From: JAVWHX01 sp036639875
GTDB taxonomy: Bacteria > Bacillota_I > Bacilli_A > Erysipelotrichales > Coprobacillaceae
Assembly (NCBI GenBank): GCA_036639875.1
Contig: JAVWHX010000006.1
Location: 1 to 53,598 of the forward strand
DNA: 53,598 nucleotides
Direction of reading: 5' to 3'
A program made the position numbers and the translations under genes. A model generated the notes under the pieces. It saw only the letters and a program-made list of their open reading frames with translations. It was not told where the DNA came from and did no database searches. This document shows, one piece after another, positions 34,811 to 44,700 of the stretch; within the stretch, counting starts at the first letter, position 1, and each line of letters begins with the position of its first letter.

Positions 34811-34842
34811 TTGAATTTAACAATAAGAAATGCTATTATAAT
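34811..34842 (+). promoter_or_regulatory. Promoter of rpmE
   Basis: TTGAAT (34811-34816) followed after 17 bp by TATTAT (34834-34839), which overlaps TATAAT (34837-34842). Confidence 0.6.
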
Positions 34843-34895
34843 TGAGCAACTTACTTTGAAGTAGCAAATATTTCAAGGCGGAAGGAGAAGATATC

Positions 34896-35099
34896 ATGAA
34901 AAAAGGAATTCATCCAGATTATAAAAAAGTAAAAGCTGTTTGTACATCTTGTGGAAATGAATTTGAAACTGGTTCAGTATTAAGCGAAATTCGTGTTGAT
35001 ACATGTTCTAATTGTCATCCATTCTATACTGGTAAACAAAGATTTGCAAGTGCTGATGGACGTGTTGATAAATTCAATAAGAAATACGGAATTAAATAA
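34896..35099 (+). CDS. rpmE: Ribosomal protein L31, zinc-binding form
   Basis: 67 residues, matching L31. The four zinc ligands are Cys16, Cys19, Cys37 and Cys40, so this is the C+ (zinc) type. FYTGKQRFASADGRVDKFNK is the conserved C-terminal part. GAAGGAGAAG precedes the ATG. It has its own promoter and terminator. Confidence 0.97.
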   Translation: MKKGIHPDYKKVKAVCTSCGNEFETGSVLSEIRVDTCSNCHPFYTGKQRFASADGRVDKFNKKYGIK

Positions 35100-35104
35100 A
35101 AAGA

Positions 35105-35138
35105 GTCTACTATGGTCACACATGGTAGATTTTTTTTA
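35105..35138 (+). terminator. Terminator of rpmE
   Basis: TCTACTATG (35106-35114) pairs with CATGGTAGA (35121-35129), followed by eight T. Confidence 0.85.
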
Positions 35139-35165
35139 TCTTTGAATGACAATGATAATAAAATA

Positions 35166-35194
35166 CTGACAAAAATGTTATGAAATGCTATAAT
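35166..35194 (+). promoter_or_regulatory. Promoter of the surface protein / two-component unit
   Basis: CTGACA (35166-35171), 17-bp spacer, TATAAT (35189-35194). A related TGACAATG sits 20 bp upstream of the -35 and could be a regulator site. Confidence 0.75.
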
Positions 35195-35229
35195 TAAACA
35201 AAATAATAGCAAAAGATGGAGGATAGAAA

Positions 35230-36831
35230 ATGTTAAAAAGAAAAATAATATTGAAACTATTTTTATCATTTGTTTTTGCTTTTTTTACTATTGGACAAAT
35301 CCCAGTGAGTGCTGTCAATCGACCAGAATTATCTTTAGATATTGGATATTTTGGACAAGGACCAGTACTTTATGGAACAGTCTCAAAAATAACATCAGAT
35401 ATGCAATATATAGAAGTCCTTTATTCACTTGATAATAATTATTTTAAACCTATTAATAGTGATCACTCATTTGATTTAGATTTTAAAGATGATCGACAAA
35501 ATGAACCTGATGGTCGTAGGTTTCCATGTGGAAACATGAAAACACAAGTTGTTCAAGATTATGTAAATGGTAAAATAGATGTTTTCTATATTGCTCTTAA
35601 GGTTACAACAGATACAGAGACATATATAATAGATGCCGTAAAAATGCAGCGAGCAGCTGAACAAGATTTCCCTGATGATTTTAACGTTCAAGCAAGAGGA
35701 GATTCTTCTTTGCTTGTTGATTATCAAAATAATTGTGAATATAATATAACAGTGTCTTCTGGTATGACAAAGAAAGATATATTGAACTGCCTTCCTTCTG
35801 TTTTACCTGTTCAAGTTCAATTGTTTGATAATAATTGGGGGTTATTGTCTAGCTCAACTATTGATTTTATCCCCGAGTGGAATATTCCAGATATTATAAT
35901 TGATAAAACAATTATTATTGAAAATCCAATGATTGATATCAAACAACCTCATGATTTGGTTATTAAAACATTGACAAACTCTTATAAAATGGTAAATCCA
36001 ATATCAGTGTATATGCCAATTAAACTTAATCTGAATATGGTAGATTCATCTGAAGCAAATCAATTAAAATATTATGCAAGAGATTCTCAATTATTGGTTG
36101 ATTTTCCTTTAAAACCAACTGGAGCGAGACAAATAAACTTAAGTTATTCTTTGGATGGTGGAGAAACTTGGGAATCTAATAATGATATTTTATTAAAAAA
36201 TGATGATATTGAAAAATATCCTAAGAATGAATATTATACGAGTATGTTATTGTTTCAATCTAATGAAGCTCCATATAGGCAGTATCTCCACAAAGAAATC
36301 AATGGATTTTTAATGAAACTTGATATTGTTGGTGGTGTATTAGATGGGAAAAGTGAGATAGTGAATTGGCCTGTTGATTATAAATATGAACCTCCTATTA
36401 TAGATAATGAGGATGATGGAAGTGGCGGTAATCGAGGGGATGTAGGTTCTGGTAATGGAGAAGTAGATGATAGTGTTGAAAATGGTGGACAAAGACCTAG
36501 TATATCTGAACCAGAACACGTTGAAAATGAGTCATCACTTATAGAAAAACCGCCTTTGTTAGCATCACCAAATCAGTTGACAAATAATAAAATAACATCA
36601 CCGCTTGGTGAAAATCTTGAAGAGCAAGGGATAGTAACTGACCCTAGTTTAAGTGATCAAAAGCTAGCTGAACCTCAATCAAATAATCAAGTTGATACAA
36701 TTGTTAAACATAGGGAAATACCTTTGGATAGATCAGCTAATCAAAGTTTACAAACAATATTATTTATTATTGGATTAAGTATAATAATTGGTATATCTAT
36801 ATTGTTTATTCGTTTTAAACATTCTAAATAA
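35230..36831 (+). CDS. Unknown cell-surface protein beside a two-component system
   Basis: 533 residues, GGAGGATAG before the ATG. Signal peptide (about 1-30, ending PVSAVN), a beta-rich ectodomain (about 35-400; SYSLDGGETWES near 300 resembles a bacterial neuraminidase-repeat-like turn and LYSLDNNYF an earlier similar one), an acidic Gly/Asp/Asn linker (about 395-430), a Pro/Ser/Gln-rich stretch, and a C-terminal TM helix (about 505-525) with a basic tail. No family is recognised. It shares a promoter and close spacing (24 bp) with the response regulator and kinase downstream, so it may be their ligand-binding partner or a sensor accessory. No sorting motif is visible before the TM. Confidence 0.75.
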   Translation: MLKRKIILKLFLSFVFAFFTIGQIPVSAVNRPELSLDIGYFGQGPVLYGTVSKITSDMQYIEVLYSLDNNYFKPINSDHSFDLDFKDDRQNEPDGRRFPCGNMKTQVVQDYVNGKIDVFYIALKVTTDTETYIIDAVKMQRAAEQDFPDDFNVQARGDSSLLVDYQNNCEYNITVSSGMTKKDILNCLPSVLPVQVQLFDNNWGLLSSSTIDFIPEWNIPDIIIDKTIIIENPMIDIKQPHDLVIKTLTNSYKMVNPISVYMPIKLNLNMVDSSEANQLKYYARDSQLLVDFPLKPTGARQINLSYSLDGGETWESNNDILLKNDDIEKYPKNEYYTSMLLFQSNEAPYRQYLHKEINGFLMKLDIVGGVLDGKSEIVNWPVDYKYEPPIIDNEDDGSGGNRGDVGSGNGEVDDSVENGGQRPSISEPEHVENESSLIEKPPLLASPNQLTNNKITSPLGENLEEQGIVTDPSLSDQKLAEPQSNNQVDTIVKHREIPLDRSANQSLQTILFIIGLSIIIGISILFIRFKHSK

Positions 36832-36855
36832 TATCTTATAATAGGGAGGAACACT

Positions 36856-38307
36856 ATGAAACAAATAGCAATGTGTGGAAATGATGTTGAAACACTTCGA
36901 CAGTTAGCACAAATAATTGATTCATATTCATCTGATGAGTTATCATATACATTTTTTGACAGTTCCTTAGAGTTGTTTTATAAGACAAAGAAGAATAAAT
37001 ATGATTTGTTATTTTTAGATACTGAGACACCTGGAATTAATGGTTTAGAAATAGCTAAGGAAATACGTGATTTTGATAAGAATATAAAAATTATATTTCT
37101 GTCTACTTCAGCAGATAAATTAAAAGATAGTTATCTTGTAACAGCATATTTTTATATTTTAAAACCAATTGTTAGAGAAAATATTATACAATTGCTTGAT
37201 CAAGTTTTTATTGATATTGATAGAGAAAAAGAAAATTGTATAACAATAAAATGTCATAAATCATTAGTGACTGTTGCTTTATCTAAAGTAGAATATGTAG
37301 AAGTTATAAATAAGACTGTTTTTTTTCATATGAATGATGGAGTCGTTTATTCATCAACTGGAGCATTAGCCTCATTTGAAGATAAACTTGTTTCACAAAT
37401 GGGATTTGTGAAAACACATCGATCTTATATTGTGAATATGAAATATATTGAAATTATAAATACTCAAGAAGTTATCTTTTATACAAAGAGAAAAGTTCCT
37501 ATTTCGAGGCAATTGTCAAAAGTTGTAAAAGATGCTTATACCATATTTTCATCTCAACAAGCTGCATTAGCGAATTCTCGGAAGGTTATCCGTTCTAATG
37601 AAACGGTAGCTGTACAAAAGGATTCGCAATATCATATCTTACTTGTTGATGATGAGGTGGATGTACTTTGTTTTTGGTCGAATGTTTTACAACAACATGG
37701 ATGTGTAGTTTATGGAGCCACTTCTGTTATACAAGCTGAACAAATGATTTTTGAAAGATCTTATGATTGTGTTATATTAGATGTTATGTTTTTTCAAGAA
37801 AGAAGATTTGATCTTTGTAAAAAAATAAAATCAGTTATTGATGTACCGATTATTTTCTTTAGTAATCTTACTGATATAGAAAGTCAAGTTCAAGCTTTTG
37901 ATATTGGGGGAATAGATTATATAACGAAAGATACTGATCCTTTATTATTTTGGATAAAGATAAAAGCACGTATTGATCAACAGAATAATTATAAGCAAGT
38001 ATTATCATATGGAGATTTACAAGTAGATTTATCAAAGAAGAAAGTCTATTATAAGGGAAAAGAAAAATCCCTAACCTCAATAGAGTTTGATATATTTGCT
38101 TTACTTGCACAACATCCTTCATCTATTTATACTCCTTTGGAAATTGGTAAGATAGTTTGGGGGAGTAAACAGGAAGTTGATGAACAAACTGTTCAATCAC
38201 ATATGGCTCACATTCGTAATAAAATGAAAGATGTTTTTAAAGTTCATAAGTATATTCAAACAATATGGGGACAGGGATATTGTTTTGTGAGTAATGAAAG
38301 AAAGTAA
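36856..38307 (+). CDS. Fused double response regulator: REC-LytTR-REC-winged helix
   Basis: 483 residues in one unbroken frame after AGGGAGGA. Residues 1-120 form a receiver with Asp55 in LLFLDTETPGINGLE and Lys in ILKPI. About 125-230 is a LytTR DNA-binding domain (VEYVEVINKTVFFHM, KTHRSYIVNMKYI). About 262-370 is a second receiver (YHILLVDDEVD, Asp309 in VILDVMF, Lys in YITKDTD). About 380-480 is an OmpR-type winged helix (LTSIEFDIFALLAQHP, VQSHMAHIRNKM, IQTIWGQGYCFV). AgrA-type and OmpR-type regulators are normally separate proteins; here they are joined. Both phospho-acceptors are present, so one histidine kinase could drive two DNA-binding modes. The kinase gene follows 18 bp later. Confidence 0.92.
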   Translation: MKQIAMCGNDVETLRQLAQIIDSYSSDELSYTFFDSSLELFYKTKKNKYDLLFLDTETPGINGLEIAKEIRDFDKNIKIIFLSTSADKLKDSYLVTAYFYILKPIVRENIIQLLDQVFIDIDREKENCITIKCHKSLVTVALSKVEYVEVINKTVFFHMNDGVVYSSTGALASFEDKLVSQMGFVKTHRSYIVNMKYIEIINTQEVIFYTKRKVPISRQLSKVVKDAYTIFSSQQAALANSRKVIRSNETVAVQKDSQYHILLVDDEVDVLCFWSNVLQQHGCVVYGATSVIQAEQMIFERSYDCVILDVMFFQERRFDLCKKIKSVIDVPIIFFSNLTDIESQVQAFDIGGIDYITKDTDPLLFWIKIKARIDQQNNYKQVLSYGDLQVDLSKKKVYYKGKEKSLTSIEFDIFALLAQHPSSIYTPLEIGKIVWGSKQEVDEQTVQSHMAHIRNKMKDVFKVHKYIQTIWGQGYCFVSNERK

Positions 38308-38325
38308 GAATGAGGTGAGATGTCT

Positions 38326-40257
38326 ATGAAATTTAGAAAACAATATTTTTCTTTGGCATTTCTTTTATTTCTTTGCTTTCTTTTTTTTATTGGTATTTAC
38401 TATTATGATAACAAATATCAAACACCACCACCTTATGGAAAGAATGGTGTTATAGAGATTAAAGAAAAAGATATTCTAGAGAATAACTCTTTATTTTTAA
38501 TAGATGGTTGGTTAATGTCAGATCAAGATGTGAAAAAACAACCGACTTATATTGGTGAATATGCAAATCTTCAAAGAGGAAACAGTCATAAAACAACTCA
38601 CGGTAAGATATCATATGAAATGAGTATAGTTTATAGTGGTACTTCTCAAACTGTAGCAATTCGTTTCCCTGAACTTTTTCAAGATTATAGGATTTCTTTA
38701 AATGATGAAGTGATAACATCAGGGACGGGTAATGCTGTTGTTCACATGACTTTAAAGGAAGGTGTGCAGACTCTAATTGTAGAGACAAGTTCTTATAGTG
38801 GATATTATAGTGGAATGTATTATCCTCCTGAACTTGGATTAGAACAAACCGTTCAAAATCATGTTAATATCCAAACATTTGCATATGCTATTGCATTAAT
38901 AGTTCCTCTATCTTTATCTTTATTTACACTTTTATTATGGAGAAATTCAAAGGATAAAATTAGTCTATGGTTTGGATTATTATGTTGTTCCTTTTCAATG
39001 TATGTCTCATATTATTTTGTTCATCTTTTATCTTTACCATTTGAAAATCAATGGCATCTTGTTGAAAATATATCTTTATATGGAATGATGATATCTGCTA
39101 TTACATTGACTTATTATGCAACAGGACAAATAAGAAAGAAGTGGATACAAAGAATACAGATGTTATTTATTCTTTATTCTATTGGTTTGTTTGTATTGTG
39201 TCTATTGATACCTATTATTCCTGAAACATTAGTTTTTCATGGGGTGTTTAAGGATATATATCTTATTCTTGGGGTAAGCTGTATAGGATGGATTATTGTT
39301 AATAATAAAGAAATAAATAAAGAATCATATTATATTTTATTAGCAAACTTAGTTTTTTCAATTGGGTTGATATGGAATTTGTGTGCTTCTAATCTTTTTG
39401 AACCAATCTTATTCTTTTGGCAATTTGAGTGGTGTGGATTTTTCTGGGTATTGTTGTTTGGAAGTATGATGATAGTTAGAAATAAACGTATGTTAAGTGA
39501 AAATGAAAGACTTAATCATCATTTGGAAGAAGAAGTGAAGCAAAGAACAGAAGAATTGAAGTTATTGTTGGATGAAAGAAAAATGTTTTTCTCTGATATG
39601 GCACATGATTTAAAAGCTCCTTTGGTTTCTATTAAATTATTTGTTGATAGTATTATTGAACATAATACACATATTGATACTGAATTATTATATTATTTGA
39701 ATCAAGTTGAATTAAAACAGAAAGAGATGACAAAACGTGTTCAAGGATTAAATAGGATAAATCAACTAGATAAAATTGATGAAAAAGAGGAGATAATATC
39801 TATTAAAGAATATTTAGATGATATTTATGAAACTTATTTTGCAGAGACACAAGTTGCTTCAATACATTTGAGTGTTCAAGTACCACAAGAAGAAGTGTTG
39901 ATTGTTATGCAGAGAACGAAACTTGATATTCTTTTTGAAAATTTAATCTTTAATGCTATGAAAGCAACCTCGCCTAATGGTTCAATATCAATTGTTGCTT
40001 TAAAAGAAAAGAAAACACTTGCTATTGAAATTAGTGACACTGGTTGTGGAATAAAAAAGGAAGATATTCCTTATATATTTAATCGTTTCTATATGGGGGA
40101 AGAAAATAAAAAAACCGGTTCAGGATTAGGGCTATATATTGTTAAGAACATTATTGATGAAATGAAGGGTGAAATCCAAGTTGAATCAGTAGTGGGAAAA
40201 GGAACAAAATTTATTATTACTATTCCTACTATTCAGAAAATTATTTTTGAAGAATAA
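38326..40257 (+). CDS. Sensor histidine kinase with 7TM sensory region
   Basis: About 643 residues from ATG 38326; GAGGTG lies 8 bases upstream, but only 2 bases before the ATG at 38320. An N-terminal TM, an extracellular beta domain (about 30-180) and seven TM helices (about 185-395) match the 7TMR-DISM layout. A coiled coil (LNHHLEEEVKQRTEELKLLL) leads into the HisKA domain with His427 in SDMAHDLKAPL. The ATPase part has ENLIFNAMKAT (N box), DTGCGIKKEDIP (G1), FNRFY (F box) and GSGLGLYIVKNI (G2). It should phosphorylate one or both receivers of the fused regulator just upstream. The signal sensed is unknown; a sugar or surface ligand is plausible given the 7TMR-DISM type. Confidence 0.93.
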   Translation: MKFRKQYFSLAFLLFLCFLFFIGIYYYDNKYQTPPPYGKNGVIEIKEKDILENNSLFLIDGWLMSDQDVKKQPTYIGEYANLQRGNSHKTTHGKISYEMSIVYSGTSQTVAIRFPELFQDYRISLNDEVITSGTGNAVVHMTLKEGVQTLIVETSSYSGYYSGMYYPPELGLEQTVQNHVNIQTFAYAIALIVPLSLSLFTLLLWRNSKDKISLWFGLLCCSFSMYVSYYFVHLLSLPFENQWHLVENISLYGMMISAITLTYYATGQIRKKWIQRIQMLFILYSIGLFVLCLLIPIIPETLVFHGVFKDIYLILGVSCIGWIIVNNKEINKESYYILLANLVFSIGLIWNLCASNLFEPILFFWQFEWCGFFWVLLFGSMMIVRNKRMLSENERLNHHLEEEVKQRTEELKLLLDERKMFFSDMAHDLKAPLVSIKLFVDSIIEHNTHIDTELLYYLNQVELKQKEMTKRVQGLNRINQLDKIDEKEEIISIKEYLDDIYETYFAETQVASIHLSVQVPQEEVLIVMQRTKLDILFENLIFNAMKATSPNGSISIVALKEKKTLAIEISDTGCGIKKEDIPYIFNRFYMGEENKKTGSGLGLYIVKNIIDEMKGEIQVESVVGKGTKFIITIPTIQKIIFEE

Positions 40258-40368
40258 TACAAATTTTGTATTTCACGCTTCTTAATCTACATTCTACGAC
40301 AAAAAAATCTATGAGAATAATGAATATGATACTCTTTTATAAAGAGCGTTTTATGAGGAGGAATATTT

Positions 40369-40962
40369 ATGGATAAACTTAATAAGATTAAAGAGAAGGT
40401 TTTAGAGAGATATTTTGAGACAGATGAAACTGATGAGACAGAAGATATTACTTATGATGATTATCAAGTACAACACGAAGAAATTGATATCTCTTCAGTA
40501 GAAGAAAGTGAACCAGTTGAAAAAATAGTCGCTCCTATAATTGTTGAAAAAATTGCGCCTGCAATCATTTCGAAATATACAGTGATTGAAGGAAATGTAA
40601 AAGCTGAAAATGATCTTGAGGTGTATGGGCAAGTTACTGGTGATGTGCAATCTACAGGAAGTGTTTATATTGAAAATGCTGTTATAACAGGGAATATTGC
40701 GGCTAATGAAGTTGTGATTAAGAATTCTAAAATTCAAGGAAATATTTATAGTGTTTCAAAGGTAGATTTACAAGCTGGTACTGAATTATCAGGTGATATT
40801 AAATCGAAAGAAGTTTTTGTTAATGGAACATGTATTGGAAATATTGTTGCTGAAAAAGTGGCTTATTTCTTAGGTAAAGTTTATCTAAAAGGTGATGTTC
40901 AAACTGCAAGTATTCGTATTGATGAAGGTGCAGTTATTGATGGTGCTATTAAAGTTATTTAA
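40369..40962 (+). CDS. Bactofilin (polymer-forming cytoskeletal protein)
   Basis: 197 residues. An acidic, flexible N-terminal part (about 1-70) precedes a right-handed beta-helix of short repeats (about 72-195: VIEGNVKAENDLEVYGQVTG, GDVQSTGSVYIENAVITGNI and so on), the bactofilin core. These form filaments without nucleotide and position cell-wall enzymes. GAGGAGG precedes the ATG. It has its own promoter region after the kinase, so it need not be part of that operon. Confidence 0.92.
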   Translation: MDKLNKIKEKVLERYFETDETDETEDITYDDYQVQHEEIDISSVEESEPVEKIVAPIIVEKIAPAIISKYTVIEGNVKAENDLEVYGQVTGDVQSTGSVYIENAVITGNIAANEVVIKNSKIQGNIYSVSKVDLQAGTELSGDIKSKEVFVNGTCIGNIVAEKVAYFLGKVYLKGDVQTASIRIDEGAVIDGAIKVI

Positions 40963-40968
40963 ATAAAA

Positions 40969-41005
40969 AAAGCAATCTTGAAATTGATGATCAAGATTGT
41001 TTTTC
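40969..41005. terminator. Bidirectional terminator between bactofilin and cytidylate-kinase-like gene
   Basis: CAATCTTGA (40973-40981) and TCAAGATTG (40991-40999) with flanking A and T tracts, between convergent genes. Confidence 0.85.
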
Positions 41006-41581
41006 TTTTGCGTTATATATTGTAGCAATAATATCTGCAATTTCTTCTATCCCTAAATCACTGTTAAAGGTTAAATCGAAATTTTGAATTTGACCCCAAG
41101 TATTTGTTGTATAGTAATTGTAATAACTGCTTCTTGCTTTATCTTTTTTTGTAATGAATTTTTTAATATCAGTATGTTCTTCTTTGTAATCTTCACTAAC
41201 GCGCTTCATTCTAGACTCACATGGGGCATGGATAAAAACTGTTAGAAGATTATCATGATCTTCCAATATATAATCCGCTACACCATTAACAATGATGCAT
41301 GAGTCATGTTCTGCTAAATGTTTAATAATTCTTGATTGCATTGCAAAGACTTGGTCATTTAATGGAAGTGAAAAAGTTGTCGAAGACATTGAATACATAA
41401 AACTAGATGTTTTTTCTTCAGAAAGTTTACGAATTGAATCAACATCAATTCCTAATTCTTTTGCTGCTAAATCAATGATTTCGTTATCATAATATATAAG
41501 TCCTAATTTTTCTGCAACTTTCTGTGCAATCAAACGACCTCCTGAACCATATTCCCTTGCAATAGTTATTATTTTTGTCAT
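40991..41581 (-). CDS. Cytidylate-kinase-like family protein
   Basis: 196 residues, start after AAAGGAGGA. The P-loop-like N-terminus ITIAREYGSGGRLIAQKVAE and YYDNEIIDLAAKELG are characteristic of the Cytidylate_kin2 family. A VNGVADYIL motif and FIHAP...R...RV (LID region) follow. It differs from Cmk and its nucleotide substrate is not established for the family. It is convergent to the bactofilin gene. Confidence 0.9.
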   Translation of the reverse strand: MTKIITIAREYGSGGRLIAQKVAEKLGLIYYDNEIIDLAAKELGIDVDSIRKLSEEKTSSFMYSMSSTTFSLPLNDQVFAMQSRIIKHLAEHDSCIIVNGVADYILEDHDNLLTVFIHAPCESRMKRVSEDYKEEHTDIKKFITKKDKARSSYYNYYTTNTWGQIQNFDLTFNSDLGIEEIADIIATIYNAKEKQS

Positions 41582-41762
41582 AAGAGTAATCCTCCTTTAT
41601 ATTTATATTTTAACATAAATATAAATAGAACGTAAAATTTTTTGGTATTTTATGTTAAAATAAATTTTTTTAACTATGGAAAATAATGTAACTTTTTGAA
41701 AAAGTGTTATAATTATATATAATAAAGAGAATTGGTAATTATAATGAGACGGGGTGGCGAAA

Positions 41763-44700
41763 GTGAAGGATAGGTTTGATCAGTTAATTGTTGACTCTCA
41801 TTTTATATTTGAAACATTAGCAAATAATACAAACGATTATATTTATATATGGAATTACCAAGATGGTTCATATCTTGTTTCACCAAATTTAGCGAAAGAT
41901 TTTTCGATTCCAATTGAAGGAAATCATTTTGAAGATATTTGGCATTTTTTTGTATATAACCGTGATCTTGAACGTGTTTTTCAATTGATTGAAGAATCTG
42001 TTAAAGAAAAGAAAACATCTATTAGAATGGAGTATCAGGTTATTAATTCGTATGGTGATTATTTGTGGTTCAGTGATAAGTCTACAGTTTGTTATAATGA
42101 AGAAACAAATGAACCCGAACTTATTATTGGGACTATGCATAATCTTTCTTATGATGGAGAGGTTGATGGAATTACGGGGTTGTTAATGCATAGTAAATGC
42201 AAAGAATTATTTGAAGTATTACAAAGTAATACAAAAGCGAATTATGGTTCATTAATGTTGCTTGGTATTGATGATTTTACAAGTGTTAATACACTAAATA
42301 CTCATGCTTTTGGAGATATGGTATTACGAACAACAGTGCAAGATTTACGTACAATTTTTTCTGAAAATATTAAAATGTATCGTTATGATGGTGATCAACT
42401 ATTAGTTGTTGCTGATAAAATGAATAAGCAAGATATGTTAAATATTTTTAAACAAATCAAGGCATATACGTCTATTTCTCATGTGATCCAAGATAAGCCA
42501 TATCGTTTTACAATGTCAGCGGGTGTTGTCTCTTATCCAGAAGATGGAATCACTTGGGCTGATTTAGAAAAAGCAGTTTCTATTACATTGAAAAGAGCAA
42601 AAGATACTGGGAAAAATCAATGTGTTGAATTTACAAATGAAATGCTTGAAGAAAAGATTCATGAACAATCATTAGGGCGTTGTTTGGCAGATAGTGTTGA
42701 ACATGATTTTGAAGGTTTTAAAGTTGTTTTTCAACCAGTTTGTTATACTCAAAATTTAAAAGTAAAAGGTGCAGAAATTTTATTGAGATTTGTAACTCCA
42801 GATGGTGAACTTGTTAATCCGGATCGTTTTATTGTATTGTTAGAACAATCACAATTGATTATTCCAGTTGGAATGTGGGTGTTAGAAAAAGCTATTGAAA
42901 CATGTAAAAAATGGGTGGATTATATAGATGACTTTGTTATGAATGTAAATGTTTCATATATTCAATTAAGAGATGTTACATTTTGTGATAAACTAGAAGT
43001 TTTACTTCGTAAGTATGATTTAGATATAAAACATATTACTTTGGAATTAACAGAAAGTTATTTTATTACTGATGCTGCAAATATTAATACTTCAATGCAA
43101 AGATTAAAAGAATTACATCTTCAAGTTGCTATGGATGATTTTGGAACTGGTTATTCTTCTTTAGCAAGACTTTCTCAATTTAATGTTGATGTTGTGAAGA
43201 TTGATAGATCTTTTGTTCAATCGTTACATAAGCGTGAATACAATCATGATTTTATAGGTTCTGTTGTACGTCTTTGTCATAATGTTGGGATGAAAGTTTG
43301 TGTTGAGGGAGTAGAAACAAAAGAAGAACAAGAAAGTGTTTGTATTTTAAATGCAGACTTTATTCAAGGTTTTTATGTATCTAGACCACTTGATGAAGAT
43401 ATATTCTTTTCATCTTATATATTAAAGCCAAGCATTAATGATAAATTGGTTGTTGTTCCAAATATGCAATTACGTCATGAACAATTGATAGGTGATAAAG
43501 ATGTTTTAACAGCAATGATGGATGCGACTCCGTTAGGGTTGAATTTTTGGAATCATGATTTAGAAATAATTGCTTGTAATATTGAGGTTCTTAATATGTT
43601 TGATGCTAAAGATGTAGCAGATTTTAAAAAGAATTTCTTTGACTTTTCACCGTTACAACAACCTGATGGAAAGAAGAGTATGGATAAAGCAAGAGAAGTC
43701 ATTATGAGAGGTTTTGATGGAAAGAAGATAATTTTATTTTGGGAACATTGTAAACGTAATGGGGAGAAAATTCCAACCGAAGTTACAATTGTTCGCATTC
43801 CATATATGGATGATTATATTGTGGCAAGTTACACAAGAGATATGCGCGAACAAAGTTTGATGGAAGAGAAAATCAGAAAGTTTAATGCTCGTTTACGTGC
43901 ACTTTTAGATGCAAGTCCATTGTGTTTGAATCTATGGGATAATCAATATCGTAATATAATGTGTAATAAGGAAGCTGTTAAATTGTTTGGAGTTAAAAAT
44001 CAACAAGAATATTTAGATCGTTTCTTCTCATTGTCACCTGAATATCAACCTGATGGAAGGTTGAGTGGTGAAAAAGCCATGGAATATATTCAAGAAGTTT
44101 TTAAAACAGGTTATAAACAATTTGAGTGGATGCATTGTGATTTAGATGGGAAAGAAATACCTGCAGAAATTACACTTATTAAAATAGAAGGTTTAGATGA
44201 AGATGGCAAAGATTTGGTGGCAGGATATACAAGAGATATGCGAGTACAAGTTGAGGCTGAGAAACTTCAAAGAACAACAAATACACGTATAAGAGCAGTA
44301 CTAGATTCATCTCCTGTATCCTGTATTCTATGGAGTGATGATTTAAAGATTCTTGATTGTAATCAAGTTGCTATAAGTATGTTTCAAGCAGATGATAAAT
44401 TTGATGTTATTAATAACTTTGATTCTTTTATGCCTTTAAAACAACCGGATGGAGAAAACAGTTTAATCAAGAAGGGTAAAATATTTCAAGACTTATTTGT
44501 TAAGAATAAGGAAATGTTTGAATGGGTATATGTTAATAAGAATAAAGAGGAAGTTCCTTGTGAAGTAAGTTTAATTAGAATCCCATTAGAGAAAGAAAAC
44601 ATTATTGTTTCTTATAGCCGTGATTTAAGAGAACTACGTTATACATTAGAACTTAATGATCGTCTAAGTAAAATGGCCTATTATGATTTATTAACTGGTG

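Noticed and set aside
40256..40272. AATACAAA/TTTGTATT palindrome as terminator of the kinase gene
   Set aside because: The loop would be a single base and there is no T run; too weak to call.
41889..42186. Small open frames on both strands within the cyclic-di-GMP gene
   Set aside because: They overlap a clear, intact coding sequence and have no ribosome sites; they are shadows. The same applies to similar short frames inside other genes.
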